NCBI GenBank assembly: GCA_005799265.1
Contig: SYHD01000104.1
Location: 1-40,962 of the forward strand
Length of the DNA: 40,962 nt
DNA from: Planctomycetia bacterium
GTDB taxonomy: Bacteria > Planctomycetota > Planctomycetia > Gemmatales > Gemmataceae
Reading direction: 5' to 3'
The stretch's first letter is position 1, and each line of letters begins with the position of its first letter. The position numbers were made by a program, and so were the translations under genes. The notes under the pieces are model-generated. The model saw only the letters and a list, made by a program, of their open reading frames with translations, did not search any database and had not been told where the DNA came from. Of this stretch, positions 16,198-23,375 are shown one piece after another.

Positions 16198-17289
16198 ATG
16201 ATTCGACGGCCCCTCTACCTCGCGTTCGGCACTTTGGCTCTTCTGGGACTCGCCAGCCAGGCGTCCGCGCAAATCATCGGCGGTTTGCCCCAACTGCAAA
16301 AAGCCCAGATCCAGCAAATGAAGCTGCTCGAACAACAACTCAAGCTGCTCAATCAGGACCTCTTCAAGCAACTGCAGCTCGACCCCGAAGCGCTGAAGCA
16401 ATTGCAACTCGATCCGAATGGCCTGCAACAACTGCAACAGCTTCAGCTCAATCAACGCGTCGGCGCCGGGCAATTGTCGTGGGCGGGGATGCAACTCAAA
16501 AAGACGACCGTCGCCGAGCAGCAAAACCTTGGCCTGCCCGAAAATGAAGGCCTGGTCATCGCCGCGGTTGCTCCCAATTCGGCGGGCGACAAAGCCGGCC
16601 TCAAGGTCAACGACATTCTCGTCAAGATCAACAAGAAGGCCGTGCCGAATGACCATCCCGGTTTCGCCAAGCTCCTCAAAGACACCGACCCGGCGGCCGA
16701 GGCGATGGAGATTACCGTTCTGCGCGACGGCAAGGAAGAAAAAATCAACGCCGGCAAGATGCCACTGACCGTGCAGACCCTCGGCTCAGGCACAATCAAC
16801 CGCGCCGGCGGCATCCAGATCCGTCCCGGCATCAACATCAACGGCCTCAAATTGTCGATCAATCCCAAGGGCATCGTCCCCGGCGCCGGCCTTCCGAAAG
16901 CGAATCCCAACCCATTCCCGAACAATCCGCCGCCTCCGGCGAACCCCAAGCCGGAACCGATTCCGGACAACGTGCAGAACCTCAATCTATCCCTTACGAT
17001 CAACGGCGCCAAGCTGACCCGCAAGCAGCACAACGCCGACTTCTCCGGTGAATACACCAAGGGCGACCTGAACATCACGATCGCCGGCAAGATCGCGAAC
17101 GGCGTCGCCAAGGCCACCGAGATCACGATCAATGAAAAGGGCAAGGACGCGAAGAAATACACCTCGATCCACGACGTGCCAGGTCAATATCGTTCGTCCA
17201 TCCACCAGATCATGCCAACCGCCAACGGCGACGGCTTTAATCTGCCCAAGGCGGCGCCGGACGATCCCAACCAGAAGCGCGAACTGTAA
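16198..17289 (+). CDS. Secreted PDZ-domain protein with Gln/Leu-rich coiled-coil
   Basis: 363 aa. Signal peptide MIRRPLYLAFGTLALLGLASQASA. Residues about 30-85 are strongly Q/L-rich with a repeated QLQLDPxALKQ / QLQLDPNGLQQ unit, likely a coiled coil. A PDZ domain spans about 100-190 (GLVIAAVAPNSAGDKAGLKVNDILVKINK). A proline-rich linker (NNPPPPANPKPEPIPDN) leads to a beta-rich C-terminal domain of about 100 residues. There is no protease domain, so it is probably a scaffold or binding protein in the periplasm. taggagtg lies 6 nt upstream of the ATG. A good intrinsic terminator follows the stop. Confidence 0.8.
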   Translation: MIRRPLYLAFGTLALLGLASQASAQIIGGLPQLQKAQIQQMKLLEQQLKLLNQDLFKQLQLDPEALKQLQLDPNGLQQLQQLQLNQRVGAGQLSWAGMQLKKTTVAEQQNLGLPENEGLVIAAVAPNSAGDKAGLKVNDILVKINKKAVPNDHPGFAKLLKDTDPAAEAMEITVLRDGKEEKINAGKMPLTVQTLGSGTINRAGGIQIRPGININGLKLSINPKGIVPGAGLPKANPNPFPNNPPPPANPKPEPIPDNVQNLNLSLTINGAKLTRKQHNADFSGEYTKGDLNITIAGKIANGVAKATEITINEKGKDAKKYTSIHDVPGQYRSSIHQIMPTANGDGFNLPKAAPDDPNQKREL

Positions 17290-17309
17290 GCGCTCACAGC
17301 CGCGCAAGT

Positions 17310-17340
17310 AAAGAGCCGTGCAACGATTGCACGGCTCTTT
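17310..17340 (+). terminator. Rho-independent terminator of the PDZ gene
   Basis: Perfect 13-bp stem, aaagagccgtgca (17310-17322) with tgcacggctcttt (17328-17340), 5-nt loop, followed by further Ts (17339-17341 and ttc). It lies 20 nt after the stop codon. This is the most conventional terminator in the window. Confidence 0.85.
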
Positions 17341-17350
17341 TCATTTCTTC

Positions 17351-17511
17351 CTCCCCTCTCCCCCGGTACTCCGGGGGAGAGGGGTTGGGGGTGAGGGGGA
17401 CGAAGCGCCAGGAATCTAACTCTCAATTCATTCGACTGTGGTATGTTGTTGTTACACGTGCAGCCCCCTCACTCCCGGCCCCTCTCCCCGGAGTACCGGG
17501 GGAGAGGGGAG
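17351..17511. repeat. 49-bp inverted repeat of ctctcccccggtactccggggg type
   Basis: Left arm 17351-17399, right arm 17464-17511, differing at a few positions and one gap. Each arm is itself palindromic around ggtactcc, so several alternative folds exist. The 64-nt centre shows no feature. It separates the PDZ-gene terminator from the convergent M6 protease stop at 17520. Confidence 0.85.
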
Positions 17512-17519
17512 AAATCCCG

Positions 17520-19376
17520 TCAATAGTACTCATACCCCACATAGAACGTGATGCGCCCATCCGCGAGCCGTCGAATGTTCGTGATGTGCACCGGCAACCC
17601 GCCGCCAAGTTGCGCCCGGCTGGACGGCAACGTGAATGGCGTGAAGGCGTTGTTTGACGCGCTCGGGAACGGCACCGAGTTCAGGAACGTGCGCGGCCCC
17701 GCCGGCCCTTCGACGCCGTGCGACTCCTCAAGTATCGGCCGATTCGCGACCACGCGCCAGATCAAAAGCCCCTCGGCGGGAAGGCTGGCGTCGAAGCCTT
17801 TCCGTCGGCGATTCTCCAGCAGGAAATATTCGCTGCCGTCGGGCCGGGCGAGCACCTTGTAGCATTCCTTCGGTGAATCTTCGATCGGGGCCAGGATCAG
17901 CTTCTGCTTGATGGTCGGATCGATGACGGCCGGCGTGACCCAGCCGAGCTGCTCCTTGGACCACGCGGAGAAATGCTGCGGCTTGCCCAGGCCCACTTGA
18001 TTCGCCATGGCGCACCAGACGCCGACGCCCTCGGAGCCGGGATTCTCCGGCCGGGCGTAAAGATCGGGCAGGCCGAGCATGTGACCAAACTCGTGGCAGA
18101 TGACGCTGATGTCGCACATCTTGGCGCCGCCTTCTTGCACGATGAAATAGTTCCAGGTCTTGCCGCCGTGCGTGAAGCGCGCTTTGTGCGGCCAGTAGAT
18201 GCCGCCGCGGTTGGTTTGCACCCGATCGCCGGCGTAGAGAAAGAAGATGCCGTCGAAGCCGGTCAAGCAATCCTTGCCGTCGCGCGCGTAGAGCTTGTCA
18301 AGGGCCTCGCCCAAGAGCGCAGTCTTGCCGGCGCCGGTGTTGGCGCCGGCGTATTCGGCGCGCTTCTTGCCGACGGCGACGAAATCGAAGCACTTGCCTT
18401 CGATTTGCAGTGTGCCGAACGATTGCTCCTGATAGTAATCCTTCATGCTGCCGTAAACTTTTTGGCCGGTGACGCTGGTCGTGTTGTATTTCTTGCTGGT
18501 GAAAAGCGAATCCTCCCAGTTCTTGGCGGTGACCTTGTCGTTGTGCTTGACATCAGAGTATTCGACGCAGACGATGGCGAGCCTGTAGACATCCTTCTTC
18601 CAGGTGGAGAGGTTGCGCGTGTCCCAGCCGACTGCGGGATCGCCGCCCGCTTTTTTGCCTTTGCCGAATCCGCCGGGCTGCTCGGCGCTCAGCGTGACCT
18701 TCACGTTCTTGTTCTTTGGGTCGCCTTGGACGACGAGTGCGAGCGTGTCGCCCGGCTTGTGATCGGCCAGCACGTCCGTGAGGCGCACAGACGGCGTCAA
18801 CGTGCGGCCATCGATCTTGAGAATGACGTCGCCCGCCTTGAGGCCGGCCTTGCCCGCGGGCGAGTTGGTGGCGACCGACTTCAGTGTCGCGCCGTCGCCG
18901 TCCTCGACGGTGACGCCCATGACGGCACGTTGTTGGCCAGGCTGCATGGCGCGGCTCGTCGCACTCAGGTTCGCGGTGACAGCCAGCGACTCCTTGCCGC
19001 GCACGATGGTGATTGTCACTAATTCGCCGGCGGAATGAATCTGCAGGAGGCTGCGGAAGACCTCGGCATTCTTGACCTCCTTACCGTCCACCTTGACGAT
19101 GACATCGCTCTTTTGCAGACCCGCCTTCGCCGCGGGGGAGCCGGGTTCGACATCGGCAACCACCAGACCGCCAGACTCGGTGCTAACGGCGACGCCAAGA
19201 TAGCCGGGCGAGCTTGTTTGCGTGGCCGCGCTTGCCTTGATCTTGGTGGTGATGGCGTTTCCGACGGTCTTGAATTCGGACAGATCGGGGCCGCCTGTCT
19301 GCGCCCACGCCGGCACGAATGCCAGCGCAAGGCAGGTCATGAGCGCGAAAGCGGACACGAGCTTCCTATGAGCCAT
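17520..19376 (-). CDS. Secreted M6-family metalloprotease with two PDZ domains
   Basis: 618 aa. The signal peptide begins MAHRKLVSAFALMTCLALAF and ends PAWA. Two PDZ domains follow: residues about 55-135 (GYLGVAVSTESGGLVVADVE, GLQKSDVIVKVDGKEV) and about 150-230 (GVTVEDGDGATLKSVATNSP, GLKAGDVILKIDGRTL). The C-terminal half is an immune-inhibitor-A-type M6 protease with the zinc site HEFGHMLGLPD (428-438; H428, E429, H432 and a downstream D) and the supporting YLLENRRRKGFD-like strand. It probably acts in the periplasm or outside the cell. The ATG at 19376 is chosen for gaggag 7-12 nt upstream and the signal peptide. The gene lies in line with the S9 peptidase upstream, separated by a palindromic repeat. 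Confidence 0.88.
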   Translation of the reverse strand: MAHRKLVSAFALMTCLALAFVPAWAQTGGPDLSEFKTVGNAITTKIKASAATQTSSPGYLGVAVSTESGGLVVADVEPGSPAAKAGLQKSDVIVKVDGKEVKNAEVFRSLLQIHSAGELVTITIVRGKESLAVTANLSATSRAMQPGQQRAVMGVTVEDGDGATLKSVATNSPAGKAGLKAGDVILKIDGRTLTPSVRLTDVLADHKPGDTLALVVQGDPKNKNVKVTLSAEQPGGFGKGKKAGGDPAVGWDTRNLSTWKKDVYRLAIVCVEYSDVKHNDKVTAKNWEDSLFTSKKYNTTSVTGQKVYGSMKDYYQEQSFGTLQIEGKCFDFVAVGKKRAEYAGANTGAGKTALLGEALDKLYARDGKDCLTGFDGIFFLYAGDRVQTNRGGIYWPHKARFTHGGKTWNYFIVQEGGAKMCDISVICHEFGHMLGLPDLYARPENPGSEGVGVWCAMANQVGLGKPQHFSAWSKEQLGWVTPAVIDPTIKQKLILAPIEDSPKECYKVLARPDGSEYFLLENRRRKGFDASLPAEGLLIWRVVANRPILEESHGVEGPAGPRTFLNSVPFPSASNNAFTPFTLPSSRAQLGGGLPVHITNIRRLADGRITFYVGYEYY

Positions 19377-19423
19377 AATTCGATCTCCTCGAGAATAAGA
19401 TTGAGATGCGTGGTGCATTTCTT

Positions 19424-19490
19424 CGTTTAGCGTTCGCAACGCACCGCCGAGACGCATTGCGACCTGTCTGTTGCCTGCGAACGCTAAACG
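19424..19490. repeat. Inverted repeat between the two peptidase genes
   Basis: Perfect 15-bp arms cgtttagcgttcgca (19424-19438) and tgcgaacgctaaacg (19476-19490) with a 37-nt loop. The right arm recurs at 10305-10319, and a diverged form is at 33381-33440. It lies between the S9 stop (19500) and the M6 start (19376), which are transcribed in the same direction. Confidence 0.85.
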
Positions 19491-19499
19491 TAAGACGAG

Positions 19500-21599
19500 T
19501 CACTTCGTCGGCCCGCTGCCTACATGCTTTTCCAGCCATGCGAAAAATTCCCTATGCCAGAGCCGGGCGTTCTGCGGCTTCAGGATCCAGTGGTTCTCGT
19601 CCGGGAAGTAGACGAACCGCGTCGGGACTCCCTTGATCCGCAGCGTGTTGTAATACTCCATGCCTTGCGTGATCGGCACGCGGTAGTCCTTCTCGCCGTG
19701 CATGACCAGCGTCGGCGTCTTGAAGTTCTTCGCGAAGCGCTGCGGATTATGCTTGTCTACCTTCGCCTGATCGCCCCACGGGAAGGCGCCGAGCGGACGT
19801 TCTCGTCCGCGTACGAAATCCGAGGCCATCATGCTGTCCCAGTTGTAGACGCCGGCGTGGCAGATCATCGCCTTGTAGCGATCGGTGTGGCCGTTGAGCC
19901 AGGCCATCATGTAGCCGCCGTAGCTGGCCCCCGCGGCGGTGGTGCGCTTCTTGTCGATGTACGGCTTCGCTTCCATGTAATCGGTCGCCTTCATGACGTC
20001 GATGAACGGCCTGGTCGCCATGTCGCCGGTGATCGAGTCGGTGAACTTCTGCCCGAAGCCGGACGAGCCGTGAAAGTTCGGGATCGCGACGACGTAGCCC
20101 TTCGCGGCGAAGAGATGGGGGTTCCAGCGATAGTGGAAGTCGGTCGTGATCGCGTTGTGCGGGCCGCCGTGGATGAACATCAGCAGCGGCCATTTCTTCT
20201 TGGCGTCGAAGTTGGGCGGATAGACGATCCACATTTGTACGTCTTCGTCGTCGGCGCCTTTGTAGGTGACGTTCTTGACTTCGCCGAGGTCCCATTCCTC
20301 TACCAGCTTCCGATTTGGATCGAAGTAGTAATCTCGATCTCGATCCTTCATCATGCAAAGTCGATTAGGATAGCCAAACGTTGTTTGTAGGAATGCAGTG
20401 ACACCGCGGAAAATCTTGAGGTCCTCGTCGAATCGGAGCCTCAAATATGCAAGTGAGTGCTGGGAATGATCCTGGTTCCCAAATTCAAGGATTATCGCGT
20501 CGTTGCTGGCAGCCAATTTCTGGCATCCCCGGTCCTCGATCTCAAACATGAATTTCGGATCGTTGGCGAGCCAATGTGGGTTATGGCAGGATCGATCGAG
20601 CTTGGCCGTAACCTCGTTGACAATCTTGTTGATCTTGCGGTCATAAACCATGAGGCGAGAACGGTCGGCATAGAAGAATCTAGTCGTCTGTCTTGAAAAC
20701 GCGATCATCGTCCCAGTCGGCGAATACACCGGCGCGAAATCGGCGGCGGGATTGTCGCTCGTGATGTTCTTCGGCTCAGCGTCCCCGGGCTTGCGCCCGG
20801 GGCTGGTAGAGTTCTCGATCGACATCACGTAGAGGTCGCTGTTGAAGTCCATGCCGAGCTCCTTCGCGGACTCGGACGTGAAGCAGATTTCCTTGCCGTC
20901 GGGCGAGATGTCGTAATCGCTCGCGGAGCCGCCGCTCGCGGGCAGCGTGCGTTTCGTGTGCGCGAACAGATTGCGGTGGCTGCCCTTCTCGGCGTCGACC
21001 GCGAACACGACGGGCCGTTTGCCGTCGGCGATCCAGTGGTCCCAGACGCGATAGAGGGCGTCGTCTATGACGTAGGCCTGCACCTTGTCGTCCTTGCGGG
21101 CTTGCTCCTTCTTGCGAAAGCCGGCGTCGTCGGGCGTGTCGGGCCAGGTCCAGACGACGCAGTAGATCGTCTTGGAATCGGCGCCCCATTTCAGCCCGCT
21201 CGGCGTCATCGGCAACTTCGAGAGCTGCCGCGCCTCGCCGCCGTCGGGCGCGATGACGTAGATCTGCGTCGAATCGCCGCGCTTCGACGTGAAAGCGATC
21301 GTCTTGCCGTCGGGCGACCAGATGGGGTTGGACGAACTCGCCTTGTTCGTGGTGAGCTGCTTCTGCGTTTTGCCGTCGGTGGAGCAGAGCCAGATTTGCG
21401 TGTTGGAGGAGTTGTCGTCCATGTTGTGCGTTGTGACATCGACGGCGACCCATGCCCCATCCGGCGCGATCGACGGTTTGCCGAGGCGTTTGACCTTCCA
21501 GAGATCTTCGAGCGTGATGGGGCGTTTGGCCGCTTGCGGCGTAGCAGTGCTGGTGAAGGCGAGGAGAAGACAGACGGCGAGGATGCGATTTAGGATCAT
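19500..21599 (-). CDS. Secreted S9 prolyl oligopeptidase/acylaminoacyl peptidase
   Basis: 699 aa. Signal peptide MILNRILAVCLLLAFTSTAT. The N-terminal two-thirds is a TolB-like beta-propeller (PSIAPDGAWVAVDVTTHN, NPIWSPDGKTIAFTSKR). The C-terminal alpha/beta-hydrolase has GASYGGYM (nucleophile S559), MHGEKDYRVP (D638) and DENHWIL (H670). It cleaves short peptides, probably in the periplasm. Start ATG 21599 with gagg upstream. Two oddities: an in-frame palindrome at 20783-20802 gives the propeller loop TSPGRKPGDA; and residues about 300-420 (20341-20700) are encoded by clearly lower-GC DNA (about 49 percent by hand count) with unusual propeller sequence (LEFGNQDHSQHSLAYLRL), unlike both flanks. 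Confidence 0.9.
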   Translation of the reverse strand: MILNRILAVCLLLAFTSTATPQAAKRPITLEDLWKVKRLGKPSIAPDGAWVAVDVTTHNMDDNSSNTQIWLCSTDGKTQKQLTTNKASSSNPIWSPDGKTIAFTSKRGDSTQIYVIAPDGGEARQLSKLPMTPSGLKWGADSKTIYCVVWTWPDTPDDAGFRKKEQARKDDKVQAYVIDDALYRVWDHWIADGKRPVVFAVDAEKGSHRNLFAHTKRTLPASGGSASDYDISPDGKEICFTSESAKELGMDFNSDLYVMSIENSTSPGRKPGDAEPKNITSDNPAADFAPVYSPTGTMIAFSRQTTRFFYADRSRLMVYDRKINKIVNEVTAKLDRSCHNPHWLANDPKFMFEIEDRGCQKLAASNDAIILEFGNQDHSQHSLAYLRLRFDEDLKIFRGVTAFLQTTFGYPNRLCMMKDRDRDYYFDPNRKLVEEWDLGEVKNVTYKGADDEDVQMWIVYPPNFDAKKKWPLLMFIHGGPHNAITTDFHYRWNPHLFAAKGYVVAIPNFHGSSGFGQKFTDSITGDMATRPFIDVMKATDYMEAKPYIDKKRTTAAGASYGGYMMAWLNGHTDRYKAMICHAGVYNWDSMMASDFVRGRERPLGAFPWGDQAKVDKHNPQRFAKNFKTPTLVMHGEKDYRVPITQGMEYYNTLRIKGVPTRFVYFPDENHWILKPQNARLWHREFFAWLEKHVGSGPTK
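20783..20802. repeat. Palindromic element inside the S9 peptidase gene
   Basis: Perfect 8-bp arms ccccgggc (20783-20790) and gcccgggg (20795-20802), 4-nt loop ttgc. On the coding strand it reads in frame as part of SPGRKPGD, inserted in a loop of the propeller between SIEN and AEPKNI. Confidence 0.7.
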
Positions 21600-21656
21600 G
21601 CGAGCCTCGTGATTAGTGGCGGTAGTTCTAGACATGATACTAACCCTGAGGGCAAG

Positions 21657-21910
21657 TTTTGAAGTTGCGCATTTGTATTCGCACCGAAGGTGCAGCAACA
21701 AATCAGCCCAGGGCAGAGCGAAGCGCCGCCCTGGGTTACGGACCAAACGACGGCCAAGCCCTGAAAGGGCGAAACAGGTGGGAGGCCGACTTGTTTCGCC
21801 CTTTCAGGGCTTACTTTTCGTGTGATCGCCTACCCAGGGCGGCGCTGCGCTCTGCCCTGGGCTGATTTGTTTGCGCACCTTCGGTGCTCCGAGAATGCGC
21901 AACTTCAAAA
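21657..21910. repeat. Large composite palindrome upstream of the S9 gene
   Basis: Arms of about 80 bp with few mismatches. The left arm begins ttttgaagttgcgcatt (21657) and the right arm ends aatgcgcaacttcaaaa (21910). Inside are three self-palindromic modules in mirrored order: gcaccgaaggtgc, cagcccagggcagagcg...cgccgccctggg, and gccctgaaagggc. The centre is ggtgggaggcc. The 440 nt between the S9 start and the transposase start hold only these repeats and the IS end; the short open frames across them look spurious. Confidence 0.85.
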
Positions 21911-22041
21911 AGCGCAAACGAGGGGATAGCAGTATTCCGGCTCTGCGCCGATCTTGTGGAAACCGACCTTGATAGTGTATCTTTGCACCGTTGTTTTGGG
22001 GAAGGAGCCTTTCGCACACATTCACGGATGGATGGCGCATC

Positions 22042-23282
22042 ATGGCAGGACAATCGTTGGAATTCTGGACGCGCTTGTTGCACTTGCCGAACTTTGTTGT
22101 GGTTCACAGCCAGGAGGAATTGCAGCCTCCGCGTTACTGTTTTACGATTGCCGCGGAACATCGAATCGGCGTTTGTCCGCGATGCAATAAAGCCAGCACG
22201 GAAGTGCATCAGACGCGGACACGCGAGCGGATCGTCGATTTACCGATCAGCGGCTATGCGGTCGAGTTGAAGGTGTGTGCTTGCCAATTCCTGTGCGATC
22301 GCTGCGAGGTCGCCTTCACACCGGACGTGCCGTTCTTGGCCGAAGGAGCGCACGCCACGGACCGGTTCTTGGAGCGAGCGGCCCAGTTGATCCGCAGCAG
22401 CGATGTGGCCAATGTGGCGAAGTTTTTCGGGCTGCCCGAACAAACGCTGGCGCGCTGGTATTACGATTACGTCGAACGTCGCCGCGCCGCGAGCAGCGAA
22501 CCGCTGAAGCCCATCACCCGGATTGGCATCGACGAGTTGTCGTTGAAAAAAAACATCGGCAGTTCGTCGCCGTGATTATCGATCACGATAACCATCGGGT
22601 GCTGGAAGTGTTAGAAAACCGCGAAAAAACCACGGTGCTGGCCTACTTGAAGCAAGCGAAGCAAGAGGGTTTGTTGGCCCAAGTGACCGAGGTAACCACC
22701 GACATGTGGGACGCCTACGTGACGGCGGCGCGCGAGGCATTTGGCGAGCAGGTGATCGTGACGATCGACCGTTTTCACGTGATGAAGAACTTCCAGGAGT
22801 GTCTGACCGGCGCCCGCCGCGAATTGCAAAGGAAGCTGTCGGAAGCGGACCGTGAGGAACTGAAAGGGAGTCGTTGGTTGTGGGTGACCAACTGGGAAAA
22901 TCTGTCGGCCGAGCAACAACAAGAACTGGCGGCGTTGAAGCAACGTTTTCCCGAGTTGGGGAAGTTGGCGGACCAACGCGAAGCACTGCGTGCCCTGTTC
23001 AACGACACGACGATCGGGAATCCAGCGGCAGGTCGTGAACGCCTGCAAGCTTGGATGGAGCAAGCGCGAACCTTGGGATTGGTCGCCCTGAACAAGTTCT
23101 TCAAGACGTTGACCAATTGGATGGACAAGATCGCGAATTATTTTCACAGCCGCAGCAGCAATGGCCGCACCGAAGGATTCAATCATGGCTTGCGCTCGAT
23201 CTTGTGGCGAGCGTTTGGCATGACCAACTTCCAGAACTTCCGCTTGCGCGTTCTGCATTGCTTTGGCTTTGCTTCGAAATAA
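22042..23282 (+). CDS. tnp: ISL3 transposase, in two overlapping frames (-1 shift at A8)
   Basis: Together about 413 aa, the normal ISL3 length. Frame one (22042-22575, stop TGA) holds the zf-ISL3 zinc ribbon (CPRC, CDRC) and helix-turn-helix, ending IDELSLKKNIGSSSP. The rest, in the -1 frame to the TAA at 23280-23282, begins KKKHRQFVAVIIDHDNH and carries the DDE residues in TTDMWDAYV, TIDRFHVMKNF and GRTEGFNHGLR. The switch lies at eight As (22546-22553) read A_AAA_AAC, a classic -1 slippery heptamer. A -1 shift restores LSLKKKHRQFVAV, as in ISL3 proteins. It could be programmed frameshifting, polymerase slippage or a one-base loss in a dead copy. The downstream hairpin (22576-22591) is weak. 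If read conventionally this is a pseudogene. Confidence 0.85.
22548..22554 (+). promoter_or_regulatory. Candidate -1 frameshift heptamer A_AAA_AAC
   Basis: Phased exactly as X_XXY_YYZ relative to the first transposase frame. The first-frame stop follows 18 nt later. A small hairpin ttatcg/cgataa (22576-22591, 4-nt loop) lies 21 nt downstream and may or may not stimulate shifting. Confidence 0.5.
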
Positions 23283-23375
23283 TCCACAAGATTGGCGCAG
23301 AGCCAGTATTCCTTGCAGAGACTCGCGTGCTCTGCAAGCGACCTGTTATCCCCTCAGGGTTAGTGAATAGATTGG

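Larger units (their letters stand above)
21939..23304 (+). mobile_element. ISL3-family insertion sequence, complete ends
   Basis: 1366 bp. The left terminal repeat 21939-21960 (ggctctgcgccgatcttgtg...) and the right 23283-23304 are 22-bp inverted repeats with one mismatch. An 8-bp direct repeat agtattcc flanks it exactly (21931-21938 and 23305-23312), the target-site duplication length of ISL3. It encodes one ISL3 transposase in two frames. The identical duplication and near-identical ends point to a recent insertion. The target was one arm of a pre-existing palindrome. Confidence 0.95.
21639..23364. repeat. Outermost inverted repeat of the nested palindromic locus
   Basis: Perfect 14-bp arms actaaccctgaggg (21639-21652) and ccctcagggttagt (23351-23364). 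They enclose the large palindrome at 21657-21910 and the ISL3 element. Without the IS, the arms would be about 360 nt apart. A further inner pair, aggggata (21921-21928) with tatcccct (23347-23354) and cttgcagag (23312-23320) with ctctgcaag (23330-23338), is split by the IS. Confidence 0.75.

Noticed and set aside
17385..17657. Short open frames reading LPAPLPGVPGERGE around the 49-bp inverted repeat
   Set aside because: Product of the ctctccccc/ggggagag repeat in several frames, not a conserved protein.
21659..21865. Short open frame giving a product with FRPFRAY and RAALRSALG
   Set aside because: It translates the composite palindrome. Such peptides are a frequent false annotation of this repeat type.
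21939..23304. Composite transposon carrying neighbouring genes
   Set aside because: Only one IS copy is present and the 8-bp duplication flanks it directly, so it moved alone.
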